Shown piece after piece: positions 8,510 through 18,224 of a stretch of DNA of 64,000 nucleotides. A model generated the notes under the pieces. It ran no database searches. It was given only the letters and a program-made list of their open reading frames with translations, and was not told the origin of the DNA. Source of the stretch: Meiothermus sp. CFH 77666. GTDB taxonomy: Bacteria > Deinococcota > Deinococci > Deinococcales > Thermaceae. Each line of letters begins with the position of its first letter. The stretch's first letter is position 1. The position numbers and the translations under genes were made by a program. The stretch is from the NCBI RefSeq assembly GCF_017497985.1, contig NZ_JAGDFV010000005.1, positions 86,941 through 150,940 on the forward strand, in the 5' to 3' direction.

Positions 8510-10018
8510 ATGCGAGCGCTCTTATCGGTATCAAACAAAACGGGTCTGGTGGAGTTTGCCCAGGGTTTGCTGGACTTGGGTTTTGAGCTGGTCTCTACCG
8601 GCGGAACCCACAAAACCTTGCAGTCGGCGGGGCTGTCGGTAACCTATGTCTCCGAAATTACGGGCTTTCCGGAAATTCTGGATGGGCGGGTCAAGACCCT
8701 CCACCCCCGCATTCACGCCGGATTGTTGGCAACCAAAAGCCCCCAGCACGAGGCCGAGTTGCAGGCCCACAACCTGACCCGCATAGACCTGCTTTGCGTG
8801 AATCTATACCCCTTTCGGGAAACCCTGGCACGGGGGGCTTCTTTTGAGGAGTGCCTCGAGAATATAGACATAGGAGGGCCGGCCATGTTGCGGGCTGCCG
8901 CCAAAAACCACGAGGCGGTGCTGCCGGTCTGCGACCCTGCCGATTATGGGGAAGTTTTGGAAGCCTTGTGGGCGGGGATTAGCAGCCAGTTCCGCCGCCG
9001 CCTAGCCCACAAAGCCTTTGCCCACACCGCCGCCTACGACGCAGCTATTGCCGAGTTTTTGGCCTACGAGCAGTTCCCCCAAACCAAACTGCTCACCCTC
9101 GAGCGCCTGCCGGGGGTTGCGCTTCGATATGGGGAGAACCCCCACCAGCAGGCAGCGCTGTATGCCCTCGAGGGCCAGACCGGGCCGGTACTGCACGCCC
9201 AGGTGCGCTCCGGCAAGCCCATGGGCTTCAACAACTACGCCGATGCCGATGCGGCCTGGGCTTTGGTCTCGGAGTTCGAACTGCCGGCGTGTGTAGCGGT
9301 CAAGCACGCCAACCCCTGCGGGGTCGCCCTGGCCGATAACCCCAAAACCGCCTGGGAGCGGGCCCGCGATGCCGATACGCTCTCGGTGTTTGGGGGGGTA
9401 GTGGCCTTCAACCGCCCGGTGGATCTGGAGACGGCGATGGCGACCCGGGGGACGTTCCTCGAGGTGCTCATCGCCCCCGAGGTCAGCGCCGAGGCCCTGG
9501 ACTGGTTCCGGGACAAAAAACCCGACCTCCGGGTGCTGGTAGCCGCCCGCCAGGACGCCGACCTGCTGGAGTTTCGCCCCTTGGTGGGGGGCTTTCTGGC
9601 CCAGGAACGGGATCTGCGCCGCTGGGAGGAGCTGCACCTGACCTACGTGACCGAGCGAATCCCCACCCCTCAGGAACTGCTCGACCTCAAGTTTGCCTGG
9701 TATGTGGGCAAGCACACCCGCTCCAACAATGTGGTGCTGGCCAAAGACGGCGTGACGGTGGGCCTGGGTACGGGCGCGGTCAGCCGCATCTGGGCCGCCG
9801 AACGGGCCATTCAGAATGCCGGCGAACGGGCCAGAGGTGCAGTTCTGGCCTCTGAAGCTTTTTTCCCCTTCGACGACGTGGTGCGCGCAGCGGCGGCGGC
9901 TGGGGTCACGGCCATTGTGCAGCCCGGTGGAGCCAAACGCGACGCAGAGGTGATTGCGGCCTGTAACGAGCTGGGCGTGGCGATGGTCTTTACGGGCTCG
10001 AGGCACTTCAAGCACTGA
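8510..10018 (+). CDS. purH: Bifunctional AICAR formyltransferase / IMP cyclohydrolase
   Basis: PurH catalyses the last two steps of IMP synthesis: formylation of AICAR with 10-formyl-THF, then ring closure. The 502-residue protein has the full two-domain length. The N-terminal cyclohydrolase domain starts with LLSVSNKTGLVEFA and includes STGGTHKTL and DGRVKTLHPRIHAGLL. The C-terminal transformylase domain has RYGENPHQQAALY, the KHANPCGVA motif with the catalytic Lys-His pair, and a final FPFDDVVRAAAAAGVTAIVQ. It is monocistronic as far as can be seen. Confidence 0.97.
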   Translation: MRALLSVSNKTGLVEFAQGLLDLGFELVSTGGTHKTLQSAGLSVTYVSEITGFPEILDGRVKTLHPRIHAGLLATKSPQHEAELQAHNLTRIDLLCVNLYPFRETLARGASFEECLENIDIGGPAMLRAAAKNHEAVLPVCDPADYGEVLEALWAGISSQFRRRLAHKAFAHTAAYDAAIAEFLAYEQFPQTKLLTLERLPGVALRYGENPHQQAALYALEGQTGPVLHAQVRSGKPMGFNNYADADAAWALVSEFELPACVAVKHANPCGVALADNPKTAWERARDADTLSVFGGVVAFNRPVDLETAMATRGTFLEVLIAPEVSAEALDWFRDKKPDLRVLVAARQDADLLEFRPLVGGFLAQERDLRRWEELHLTYVTERIPTPQELLDLKFAWYVGKHTRSNNVVLAKDGVTVGLGTGAVSRIWAAERAIQNAGERARGAVLASEAFFPFDDVVRAAAAAGVTAIVQPGGAKRDAEVIAACNELGVAMVFTGSRHFKH

Positions 10019-10298
10019 ACCAAAACCGCTCTTCGTTTGCTGGCGGCACGACCAAAAGCGCAGTACCCGGATCAAGAGCAAGCCGGGATATCGGCTTCAT
10101 TAGCGCCAATCCTTGTAAGTTCAACGCAGCACCTTGACGCTTACGGATTGCCACATTGATTTTGAGAATGGCTCTGGGTGAGCAGCAAAACGCGTTGTGG
10201 AAGCACTGCAAGGCTCGGCCACACATGGCAACTGCTACTTGGATAATATCTTCATGAGCATTTTATCGTGAAGATAAGCACATAATGCTGTATCGGGT

Positions 10299-11198
10299 CT
10301 AGGGCGTGGTTTGTACCACAGGCCTCATGCGGCTGCGAAAAACCAGGCCCACCCCCAGAAGCACCAGGGCCGCGCCCACCCAGGTCCAAACCCCCAGGGG
10401 TTCTCGCAAAAAGGCCCAGCCCAGCAGCAATGCAATCACCGGGTTTACGTAGGCATAGGTGGTGACCAGGCTCAGGGGCAATAGCCGCACTGCAAAAATG
10501 TATGAGGTATAGGCAATCAGGGAGCCAAAGACAATCAGGTAGAGATTGGCCGCCCAGCCCAGGAGCGTAGCGCTGTTCCATTGCTCGGCCAGCAACAGCG
10601 AAAGGAGCAGGAACCCCACCCCACCAAATAGCTGTTGGAACCCCGAAATGACCACGGGTTCCAGCCGGGGGCTTTGGCGCTGGATGTAAATGGTGCCACT
10701 GGCCCACATAAGCGGGGAGATGAGCAGCAGGGCAAAGGCCAGCAGGTTGGTGGGGGTGCCTTCACCCAGTTTGGGGAGATTCAACGCCAGGATACCCAGC
10801 AAACCAATCAAAAGGCCCAGCATCAAGAGCCCAGGGGGCCGCTTGCGGTCCAGCAAGCCCTCCAGCGTGGCGGCCCAGATCGGCGCGGTGGAAATCATCA
10901 GCGCTACATAGCCGGAAGGCACGTACTGGGTGGCGATCAGAATCAGGCCATTGCCGCCCAGCCACAGCATCAGCCCCGAGAGGGCCAGCATTCGTACCTC
11001 TGCCCAGGTTAGCCGCACCCGGAAGCGCTGCCAGACCGCAAACCCCAGCAGCAGCAAGGAGGCCGGAATAAAGCGGGTGGCCCCCATCCAGAACGGTTCA
11101 AAGCCGTTGATGAGGCCAAGCTTGAAGGCCAGATAGGTGCTGCTCCAGACCAGATAAACCACCAGCAGGTGGAATAGGCCAGCGCGGGAGAGGGGCAT
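10299..11198 (-). CDS. EamA/DMT-superfamily transporter (second copy)
   Basis: This 299-residue protein has ten membrane segments in two EamA repeats, with the YedA/RhaT-like opening VWSSTYLAFKLGL and a second repeat ending in YVNPVIALLLGWAFLREPL. It is not a close duplicate of the DMT protein at 4.8 kb. It starts 36 bases after the uracil-DNA glycosylase stop on the same strand and may share its transcript. The substrate cannot be predicted. Confidence 0.87.
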   Translation of the reverse strand: MPLSRAGLFHLLVVYLVWSSTYLAFKLGLINGFEPFWMGATRFIPASLLLLGFAVWQRFRVRLTWAEVRMLALSGLMLWLGGNGLILIATQYVPSGYVALMISTAPIWAATLEGLLDRKRPPGLLMLGLLIGLLGILALNLPKLGEGTPTNLLAFALLLISPLMWASGTIYIQRQSPRLEPVVISGFQQLFGGVGFLLLSLLLAEQWNSATLLGWAANLYLIVFGSLIAYTSYIFAVRLLPLSLVTTYAYVNPVIALLLGWAFLREPLGVWTWVGAALVLLGVGLVFRSRMRPVVQTTP

Positions 11199-11234
11199 GT
11201 TGGGTCTGGAAAGGAAGCTGCAAGCTCAGGTTCT

Positions 11235-11852
11235 TTAGAACAGGGATTCCTGCTGGATGGTTTTGATCTCCACGCCCTGCTTGGGGCCGAGCTGGTCGAG
11301 GGTTTTTTTGACCAGTTGGATGTCTTGCCAGGTCAGGTGTTTGGGGCTGCCGGGCTCGCGGGAGGGGTTTCGCAGCAGATAGGCCGGATGAAACATGGGG
11401 AAGATCTGGATGCCCTGCCACTCGAAAAACTTGCCCCGCAACTTGGTGATGGGGAGCTTCTCGCCGGCGAAGAACTCGAGCGCCGTAGCACCCAGCGGAA
11501 TGATGATCTGGGGCTTGATAAGCTGGATTTGCTTGAGGAGCCAGAGCGAGGTACAGGTTTTGGCCTCGAGGGGCTCGGGTACGCGGTTTCCCGGTGGGCG
11601 ACACTTGACGATGTTGGCAATATAGATGCTCTGGCGGGGAATTCCGGCGGCCTCGAGGATTTTGTCCAGCAGTTGTCCGCTGCGCCCCACAAAAGGCCGC
11701 CCCTGCAAATCTTCGTCCTCGCCGGGGCCTTCGCCCACAATCATCAGCTTGGCATCCGGGTTGCCTTCGCCGAAAACCACGTGGGTTCGGCTTTTGGACA
11801 GGCCACAGGCCACACAGGCTCTGGCTTGGGCAGCTAGGAGTTCCAGATTCAT
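11235..11852 (-). CDS. Family 4 uracil-DNA glycosylase (4Fe-4S)
   Basis: The enzyme removes uracil produced by cytosine deamination, a frequent lesion in thermophiles. Family 4 features are all present: four cysteines for a 4Fe-4S cluster (C13, C16, C84 and C100), motif A GEGPGEDED with GRPFVGRSGQLLD, and the motif B-like HPAYLLRNP. The 205-residue length fits the Thermus enzyme UDGa. It is followed by a DMT transporter gene in the same direction, without obvious functional connection. Confidence 0.93.
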   Translation of the reverse strand: MNLELLAAQARACVACGLSKSRTHVVFGEGNPDAKLMIVGEGPGEDEDLQGRPFVGRSGQLLDKILEAAGIPRQSIYIANIVKCRPPGNRVPEPLEAKTCTSLWLLKQIQLIKPQIIIPLGATALEFFAGEKLPITKLRGKFFEWQGIQIFPMFHPAYLLRNPSREPGSPKHLTWQDIQLVKKTLDQLGPKQGVEIKTIQQESLF

Positions 11853-11923
11853 AAGCAGTGTTTTAGACGTAAACCAACCACAACAGGACGAGCCTGTACC
11901 CTGTCCCCCGTTTTCTGTTCACT

Positions 11924-12292
11924 CTACTGTACGGGTTTGCGCGCTTTACGGGCCTCCCGGCGAACCTTGGGGTCGAGGCCAATCATCAGGAAGAAGTTCT
12001 CGAGGGCATTCTCCTGTCCTTTGATCTCGGGGTGGGCATCTTCCGCTGTCCCGGTTACGAAGGGTAGTTCCTGATACAACTGCAGAGCCTGGCTGACTAC
12101 TGCATCGGGGCCTTCGGCCTCAGCTACCTCGGCCAGTTTGGCATAAATTTCACGCCGGGCTTCGGCATGCTGGCGGAAGATATCGGGGTTCGGTGTCTCC
12201 GGCGCCCGAAGAACATCCTGCTTGGCAATGCGGCGATAGTGTTTGAGGCCGCGCACAATTTCCTCGGTGGAGAGTGTCACCTTGTACTCCAT
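11924..12292 (-). CDS. Hypothetical helical protein
   Basis: The 122-residue soluble protein is mostly charged helix (HAEARREIYAKLAEVAEAEG) and ends in a basic tail RREARKARKP. No known domain was recognised. The ATG at 12292 is supported by AAGGAG five bases before it; an upstream in-frame ATG at 12361 would lie on the promoter. It is transcribed from a near-consensus promoter of its own, so it is probably well expressed. Confidence 0.7.
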   Translation of the reverse strand: MEYKVTLSTEEIVRGLKHYRRIAKQDVLRAPETPNPDIFRQHAEARREIYAKLAEVAEAEGPDAVVSQALQLYQELPFVTGTAEDAHPEIKGQENALENFFLMIGLDPKVRREARKARKPVQ

Positions 12293-12347
12293 CCTTGCTC
12301 CTTTCAACGCAGAACCCCTGGGGATTAGGGTTGATCTTACCAATGCG

Positions 12348-12377
12348 ATTATAGGATTCATAAAAATAGGGTGTCAA
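12348..12377 (-). promoter_or_regulatory. Consensus sigma-A promoter
   Basis: TTGACA (12372-12377) and TATAAT (12348-12353) on the minus strand are separated by 18 bases. Both hexamers match the consensus perfectly, the only such pair noticed in the window. It drives the 122-residue hypothetical gene, leaving a leader of about 50 bases. Confidence 0.85.
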
Positions 12378-12681
12378 CGCAATATTGTTTGTAAGCAATC
12401 TGAATCAGTTGTAGTGATGTGCTCTGGTCTTGAGTGCTCTGGCGAGATGTGTTTGGGGGCGGCGCCTGACCTGAGTCGCTAGCCAGGTTCGGAAGCTTTG
12501 GATGCAGCCCCCTCATCCGGCAACGCCGGTTCATCATCAGAAGTTTCCGATCCGGTAAAAGGAGTGCCGGGCTGAACGGAGGTGTCGCCACCCTGTCCTA
12601 CAGGGGAGAGGGAAAGGGGTAAAACTACAAAAGCCTGAACGCTGGCCGATGTTTTACAGCAATCAAAGACGATCGGTACTC

Positions 12682-12687
12682 TATACT
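12682..12687 (+). promoter_or_regulatory. -10 box of the kinase-like gene (leaderless)
   Basis: TATACT, seven bases before the ATG at 12695. No ribosome binding site is present. Confidence 0.5.
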
Positions 12688-12694
12688 ACGGGTT

Positions 12695-13807
12695 ATGGAA
12701 AGCCTGGGGCACTACTTGTTACGGGGGCGTATTGCGCTGCCGGGGGGAAGTGCGACAGAGGTGTATGAAGGGCAGGATATACGAACCGGCATCGAGGTGT
12801 TGGCCTTCAAGTCTTTGCCTGAAGAACCACCCAAACTATCCATACCCCACACCCTCTCCTGGATAGACCGGGAAGAGGATGCCTGGATTGCCGAGATTCC
12901 CGTGGGAGCGGTGCAGACCTCCTGGCTGGCGGGGCGGGTCGAGTTAGCCCGCCTGGTGCAGTGGGTCAGGCAACTGCTAGGGGTGCTGAAACAGGCCCAG
13001 GAGAACGATATTCCTGTTGGATACATTATCCCTGAGCTGATCTGGGCCAGGGGCAGCCGGGTATGGCTGGGTGGGGTGGGGGTGGCCAACCCTGAGCAGA
13101 AGTGGGATTTTGTGGGTTTGCTGAACACGGTCAGGGTGCTGGCGGGGGATGCCTACCCGGCCCTGCCCTGGAGAGAGGCCCTGGAAAACTATGTCACGGG
13201 CCAGCTCGACTATGCAGCCTTAATGGAGCAGCTCGAGGCTGCCGCCAATCAGTTGCCACCAGTGTCGGTGGACACCCCAGTGGTGTCGGCGTCCCCCGAA
13301 CCCGCCCCTGAACCCATGCCCTCCAAACCAGCGACCAGCAAAAGCTTGAAGGTGCAGGTGAGCGAACCAACGGTGCCCCAACCGACCACTACCCCACCCC
13401 GCCGGATTCGCATTGAGGAACGCCTCGAGCCCTCCTTCGAGGTGCTCGAGCCACCGCCTGCCAGCCGCCGGACATTTTTGCTCTGGCTCTTAATTGTTCC
13501 GCTTTTGTTACTGGCCGGGGGGATTGGCTTATGGTTGCGCTCGAGGACGCCACCATCGGGACAAACCACAGTTTATCCGGTTGAGTTTCGCCTGCAGCCC
13601 CCCGGCCCCAGTGCCAGTATTGTGCTGCTGGAAATTCCCGAAGGTTCCAAAATGCCGCTCAACACTGAAATTGCTCAGCTCCCCGGACGGGTAGACTTCG
13701 ACAAACCCGGTGTCTACCGCATTCGTGTGCGGGTGCAGGGCCGGGCCCCGGTGGAATCGCTGATCGAGGTGCCCAACCCCGGCGGAGTAACCATAAGTCT
13801 GCGGTAG
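12695..13807 (+). CDS. Membrane-anchored kinase-like protein without catalytic motifs
   Basis: Residues 1-185 read like a degenerate Ser/Thr kinase fold: a Gly-rich start (LLRGRIALPGGSATEVYEGQ), VLAFKSL at the place of the ATP lysine, and IPVGYIIPELIWARGSRVWL where the catalytic loop would be. HRD and DFG are absent, so phosphotransfer is unlikely. A Pro/Thr/Ser-rich linker (about 190-255) precedes one membrane segment (about 261-281) and a C-terminal extracytoplasmic beta-rich domain of about 85 residues. Topology matches PknB-type receptors with a dead kinase. It is monocistronic, between a divergent unknown and guaA. The fold call is inference. Confidence 0.6.
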   Translation: MESLGHYLLRGRIALPGGSATEVYEGQDIRTGIEVLAFKSLPEEPPKLSIPHTLSWIDREEDAWIAEIPVGAVQTSWLAGRVELARLVQWVRQLLGVLKQAQENDIPVGYIIPELIWARGSRVWLGGVGVANPEQKWDFVGLLNTVRVLAGDAYPALPWREALENYVTGQLDYAALMEQLEAAANQLPPVSVDTPVVSASPEPAPEPMPSKPATSKSLKVQVSEPTVPQPTTTPPRRIRIEERLEPSFEVLEPPPASRRTFLLWLLIVPLLLLAGGIGLWLRSRTPPSGQTTVYPVEFRLQPPGPSASIVLLEIPEGSKMPLNTEIAQLPGRVDFDKPGVYRIRVRVQGRAPVESLIEVPNPGGVTISLR

Positions 13808-13888
13808 AGGTCAACCAGGTTATACCTGCTGTCAGGTGGGCAAACAGGCTTTTGACCTCTGACCCTCGACGCTCACTTACCCTGGCCT

Positions 13889-13894
13889 TATGCT
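13889..13894 (+). promoter_or_regulatory. -10 box of guaA (leaderless)
   Basis: TATGCT, six bases before the guaA ATG. There is no ribosome binding site. Confidence 0.5.
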
Positions 13895-13900
13895 GCTGGC

Positions 13901-15427
13901 ATGAGTGTGGTTATCCTCGACTATGGCTCCCAGTACACCCGCCTGATTGCCCGCCGCATCCGCGAGTTGCGAGCCTATTCGGTCATACTGCCGGGAACTG
14001 CCAGCCTGGAGCGCATCCAGGCCGAAAATCCCCAGGCCCTGATTCTTTCGGGGGGGCCGGCCTCGGTGTTCGACCCTGCCAGCCCCAAACCTGCGCCGGG
14101 GGTGCTCGAGCAGGGCTGGCCCACCCTGGGCATCTGCTATGGCATGCAGTACCTGGCTCAACACTATGGCGGCAAGGTCGAGCGAGCCGGACGGCGTGAG
14201 TATGGCAAGGCCAACCTGGTCTTTCACGACGGCCCGCTTTTTGCAGGACTGGAGGGCGAATTGCAGATGTGGATGTCGCACTCCGACGCCGTAACCGAGT
14301 TGCCCGAAGGCTGGCGTGTGATTGCCAGAACCGACGAAAACCCAGTAGCAGGCATTGCGGCGCCGGACGGGCGCACCTTTGGCGTACAGTTCCACCCCGA
14401 GGTGGTGCACAGCCCCAAGGGAATGCAGGTACTGGAGAATTTCCTCGAGCTGGCCGGAGTAGAGCGCGACTGGACGGCAGAGCATACCCTGGACAACCTG
14501 ATCGCCGAGATTCGCGCCAAAGTAGGCAACGACAAGGTGATGCTGGCCGTGTCGGGGGGGGTGGATTCCTCCACCCTGGCCCTGCTGCTTTCGCGGGCCA
14601 TTGGCGACCAGCTCACGGCGGTGTTTGTGGATCATGGCTTGCTGCGCCTGGGCGAACGCCTCGAGGTCGAGCAGGCCCTGCGTCCTTTAGGGAAGGCCTT
14701 GCGGGTGGTGGATGCCTCGGAGCAGTTCTTGTCGGCCTTGCAGGGGGTGTCCGACCCCGAACAGAAGCGCAAAATTGTAGGACGGGAGTTTATCCGGGTC
14801 TTTGAGCGTGAGGCCCGGCAGTTGTCCGCTCAAGGCTATCGGTGGCTGGCCCAGGGGACGCTTTACCCCGATGTGATCGAGTCGGCGGGCAGTGGCGAGG
14901 GCAGCGCCAACATCAAGAGCCACCACAACGTGGGGGGGTTGCCCGAGGACTTGAAATTTGAGCTGCTCGAGCCCTTCCGCTACCTGTTCAAAGACGAAGT
15001 GCGCGAACTGGCCTTGCTGCTGGGCCTGCCCGAACCTATTCGCATGCGCCATCCCTTTCCGGGGCCGGGTCTCTCCATTCGCATTCTGGGGGAAGTCACC
15101 CCCCAGAAGCTGGACATTTTGCGCCGCGCCGACGATATTTTTATCTCGGGTTTGCGCGACTGGAACCTCTACGACCAGGTTTCGCAGGCCGCGGCCATCC
15201 TGACGCCCATGCAGAGCGTAGGGGTGATTGGGGATGAACGCAGCTACGGCTACGTGCTGGGTTTGCGGGCGGTGTCCACGGTGGACTTTATGACCGCCGA
15301 CTGGGCCCGTTTGCCGCTGGATTTTCTGGACGAAGTGGCCCGCAAAATTACCCGCCAGGTGCCGGAGATCGGGCGGGTGGTTTACGACATTACCAGTAAG
15401 CCCCCGGCCACCATCGAGTGGGAGTAG
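13901..15427 (+). CDS. guaA: GMP synthase (glutamine-hydrolysing)
   Basis: GuaA converts XMP to GMP with ATP and glutamine. The 508-residue protein has an N-terminal class I glutamine amidotransferase ([10 protein letters not shown], the nucleophile Cys in GICYGMQYL, and [11 protein letters not shown] with the catalytic His-x-Glu), the ATP pyrophosphatase P-loop [15 protein letters not shown], and the C-terminal dimerisation domain ending PPATIEWE. The [12 protein letters not shown] and RHPFPGPGL motifs are also intact. It stands alone, facing secDF. Confidence 0.97.
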   Translation: MSVVILDYGSQYTRLIARRIRELRAYSVILPGTASLERIQAENPQALILSGGPASVFDPASPKPAPGVLEQGWPTLGICYGMQYLAQHYGGKVERAGRREYGKANLVFHDGPLFAGLEGELQMWMSHSDAVTELPEGWRVIARTDENPVAGIAAPDGRTFGVQFHPEVVHSPKGMQVLENFLELAGVERDWTAEHTLDNLIAEIRAKVGNDKVMLAVSGGVDSSTLALLLSRAIGDQLTAVFVDHGLLRLGERLEVEQALRPLGKALRVVDASEQFLSALQGVSDPEQKRKIVGREFIRVFEREARQLSAQGYRWLAQGTLYPDVIESAGSGEGSANIKSHHNVGGLPEDLKFELLEPFRYLFKDEVRELALLLGLPEPIRMRHPFPGPGLSIRILGEVTPQKLDILRRADDIFISGLRDWNLYDQVSQAAAILTPMQSVGVIGDERSYGYVLGLRAVSTVDFMTADWARLPLDFLDEVARKITRQVPEIGRVVYDITSKPPATIEWE

Positions 15428-15546
15428 AGCATTTTCCACGAGCCGAGTATGGCCGGGACGACCCCCATCGGGACACACCTCCACTGGCAAATGAGGTGGG
15501 CAAAGCCCTCACCGGTTTCCACGTTCTGGGTGCATTGGCGAGTTGG

Positions 15547-15630
15547 GTTTCGAGTTTCCCGGCGGCCATTGTTCTGTCCAGGACAGGGCTTTTTTGAGGT
15601 CGGATGACTCAGAATATTTGAAGAACGCCC
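15547..15630 (+). repeat. Dispersed short repeat, copy A
   Basis: It begins GTTTCGAGTTTCCCGGCGGC and continues with CATTGTTCTGTCCAGGACA. The first 23 bases are near-identical to copy B at 36.2 kb and the central inverted repeat is shared with copies C, D and E. The distal half is diverged. Confidence 0.7.
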
Positions 15631-15730
15631 TGGACGCGCTTGCACCAGTACGGTGGTTTGGCCATGTAGGATTCCTCGCTCCAGCACGGGCATCGAATGG
15701 GGGAGATGCGGATCCGAATCAAGACAGTAA

Positions 15731-15753
15731 ACCTTCCCCGATGCAGGGAAGGT
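15731..15753 (-). terminator. Possible secDF terminator
   Basis: An 8-bp perfect stem (ACCTTCCC / GGGAAGGT) with a 7-base loop is followed on the minus strand only by TTACTGTCTT, a weak T-tract. It lies 20 bases after the secDF stop. Confidence 0.4.
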
Positions 15754-15772
15754 CAAAACGCGATAGAGTGCG

Positions 15773-18052
15773 TCAGGCCGAGCGGGCTTTGGTGGCGGTT
15801 TTGCGTTGCTGCTCGCGGGTCTTGTACCAGACCACCAGGGCCGAGACCACATAGATGGAGGAGTAGGTTCCCACGATAAAGCCCACGAATATGGCCAGGG
15901 AAAAGTCGCGCAAAACTGGACCACCCAGGAACAGCAGGGCCAGGACAGGAAGCATGGTTGAAAGCGAGGTCATGAGGGTGCGCGAGAGGGTCTGGTTGAT
16001 GGAGGCGTTGACGATCTCGTAGTAGCTGTGTCCGCGCATCAGTTTGAGGTTTTCGCGGATGCGGTCAGAGATGATAACTGAGTCGTTGATTGAGAAGCCC
16101 ACAATGGTGAGCAGGACGGCCACCGTCGGGATGGAGAACTCGAGCCCCAGCAAACTGTACATCCCGGCCACAATCGCTACGTCGTGCCCCACCGCAATTA
16201 CGCTGGCTACCCCGAACACCCAGTCGAAGCGGAACGCCACATAAATCAAAATGAGCGCCAAGCCCACCAGTACGGCCAGAATGGTGTTCTGGCGCAACTC
16301 GGCCCCGATGGCCGGGCCTACCGTTTCGGACTGGAGGATGGTTGCTTGTAAGCCTTCCTGGAACTTTTTCTCGAGTTCGATGCGCTGCTCTTCGCTCAGC
16401 TGTCGCACCCGCACCGAAAACTCGTTGCCGCTGACGCTGGAAAGCGAGGTGATGACCGACTCGGCCCCGCGTATTTCGGCAATCCCGGCATTGTCCAGGA
16501 AGCTGCGTATCTGATCGGCCCGGGTGCTGTCGGGTACCCGGATGGTAAAGGCGGTGCCGCCGGTAAAGTCAATGCCGAAGTTGAAGCCCTTGGTTAGCAC
16601 AATGCCTGCTGCAATAACCGCCAGCCCCAGCGAAGCGGCGGTCACGTAGCGAGAAATGCCCAGGAAGTTGATTTTGGTGCCCCACAGCCAATAGGGGGGT
16701 TTGACCTCGCGGCGGTCACCGATGGTCTCCAGGAGCCAGCGGCTAAAGACCAGGTTGGAGAAGACCGAGGTCACCACCCCCAGCGCCAGCATCACCGCAA
16801 AGCCCCGCACCGGCCCGGTGCTGTACTGGTAGAGCGCGGCTGCGGCCAGCAGGTGGCACATGTTTACGTCCAGAATGGTGATGATGGAATGGGAGAAGCC
16901 ACCCGGAATGGCCTGGCGGAACTTCTTACCCATCTTGAGCTCTTCCTTGATGCGCTCGAAGGAAAGCACGTTCCCGTCCACCGCGGCGCCCAGGGTCAGA
17001 ATCAGACCGGCAATGCCCGGCAGGGTGAGGGTAGCCCCCAGCATGGAAATGGAGGCCAGCAGCAGGATGGAGGTATAAATCAGGCCCAGTGCGGCAACCA
17101 ACCCCATCCAGAAACCGTAGTAGGCGAAGATCAGGACAAACAGCAAGACCGTGCCGATGATGCCGGCTTGAATACCGGCATTGATGGCGTCCTGACCCAG
17201 GGTGGGGCCAATGGCGCGGGTCTCGGCCACTTCCAGTTTCACCGGCAGTGAGCCGGAGCGTAGCACCAGGGCGATGTCGGAGGCTTCCTGGACGCCCGAA
17301 AGCCCTTCGATAACGGCTCGCCCACCCGCAATGGCCTGGCGGATGTTGGGGGCGGTAAAAACCTTGTCGTCCAGCACCACTGCTAGCTGCCGGCCTACAT
17401 TGGCCCGGGTGGCCTCCTCGAATTTTTTGGCCCCTTCGGGGGTAAACTCCATGTCTACCTGCGGACGACCAAACTGATCGAAGGAGGCGTTGGCGGTGCG
17501 GAGGTCGGTTCCGGTGAGCAAAGCTGGCCCCAGGTCTTGGAGCTTGTACAGGTTTTTCTCGAGTTCGGCGCGGCGAGCGGCCAGCGCAGCGCCCGTCAGG
17601 CCGGAATTGCGCAGCTCTTCATTAATCTGAGCAACCGTGGTGCCAGTCGCCCCCTGGTTGACGATGCGAAACTCGAGCCTGGCGGTCTGACCAATCAGGC
17701 TGAGGGCGCGTTGCTGCTGATCCTGCTTCAGGCCCGGCAGCTCCACGATGATTCGGTCGTTGCCCTGCACCTGCACCAGGGGCTCTGCCACCCCAATCGC
17801 GTTGACCCGGTTTTCGATTACGGTACGGGCCACGTCCAGTTCGGTTTTGGCAACCGACGGGTCGGGGTTGGGGTTCACTGCCTTCAGGGTGATGCGCAGG
17901 CCCCCTTGCAGGTCGAGGCCCAGGCGAATCAGGCCGTCGCGGGGTAGCAAAGGGTTTTGCGGGTTGCGGGCTTCCCAGGGGCGGAAAAGCCCCACCATGG
18001 CTGCTATGAGCAGCCCAATTAGAAAAACAGATTTCCACAAGCGATTAGTCAT
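15773..18052 (-). CDS. secDF: Protein translocase subunit SecDF (fused)
   Basis: SecDF uses the proton gradient to pull exported proteins through SecYEG. The 759-residue chain is a natural SecD-SecF fusion, as in Thermus. The SecD half has a first membrane helix, then the periplasmic P1 head with GLDLQGGLRITLKA, ENRVNAIGVAEP and a second P1 part, then helices with LTLGAAVDGNVLSFERIKEE. The SecF half starts at about residue 480 with FNFGIDFTGGTAFTIRV and ends with TIVGFSINDSVIISDRIREN. These RND-type motifs include the conserved Asp residues of the proton path. It follows two smaller minus-strand genes. Confidence 0.96.
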   Translation of the reverse strand: MTNRLWKSVFLIGLLIAAMVGLFRPWEARNPQNPLLPRDGLIRLGLDLQGGLRITLKAVNPNPDPSVAKTELDVARTVIENRVNAIGVAEPLVQVQGNDRIIVELPGLKQDQQQRALSLIGQTARLEFRIVNQGATGTTVAQINEELRNSGLTGAALAARRAELEKNLYKLQDLGPALLTGTDLRTANASFDQFGRPQVDMEFTPEGAKKFEEATRANVGRQLAVVLDDKVFTAPNIRQAIAGGRAVIEGLSGVQEASDIALVLRSGSLPVKLEVAETRAIGPTLGQDAINAGIQAGIIGTVLLFVLIFAYYGFWMGLVAALGLIYTSILLLASISMLGATLTLPGIAGLILTLGAAVDGNVLSFERIKEELKMGKKFRQAIPGGFSHSIITILDVNMCHLLAAAALYQYSTGPVRGFAVMLALGVVTSVFSNLVFSRWLLETIGDRREVKPPYWLWGTKINFLGISRYVTAASLGLAVIAAGIVLTKGFNFGIDFTGGTAFTIRVPDSTRADQIRSFLDNAGIAEIRGAESVITSLSSVSGNEFSVRVRQLSEEQRIELEKKFQEGLQATILQSETVGPAIGAELRQNTILAVLVGLALILIYVAFRFDWVFGVASVIAVGHDVAIVAGMYSLLGLEFSIPTVAVLLTIVGFSINDSVIISDRIRENLKLMRGHSYYEIVNASINQTLSRTLMTSLSTMLPVLALLFLGGPVLRDFSLAIFVGFIVGTYSSIYVVSALVVWYKTREQQRKTATKARSA

Positions 18053-18224
18053 ATTGGTTCCTAATCAAAGGGTTGGGGGTCGAGCCGAGTGACCTCGAGG
18101 GTCAAGAGTTCATGGTCTGGGCGATGACTTGTAGATGTTGAGTTGTAATCCATCGGCTCCGAGCTTTCGCCCTTCAGCTTTTAGCTGTGGGCTTGACACA
18201 ATATACCGACGGAGGGCTCCGGCG

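Larger units (their letters stand above)
15428..15772. other. Intergenic region between convergent guaA and secDF
   Basis: These 345 bases hold one copy of a dispersed short repeat and a hairpin near the secDF end. No ORF with coding character, tRNA or known RNA motif was seen. Confidence 0.6.

Noticed and set aside
9002..10081. 359-residue minus-strand ORF opposite purH
   Set aside because: Shadow frame of the purH gene, with no start signal and no recognisable protein pattern.
10008..10226. 72-residue ORF in the gap after purH
   Set aside because: No ribosome binding site, no -10 box at the right distance, and no coding pattern in the composition. It overlaps the purH end. The 280-base gap to the next gene shows nothing else recognised.
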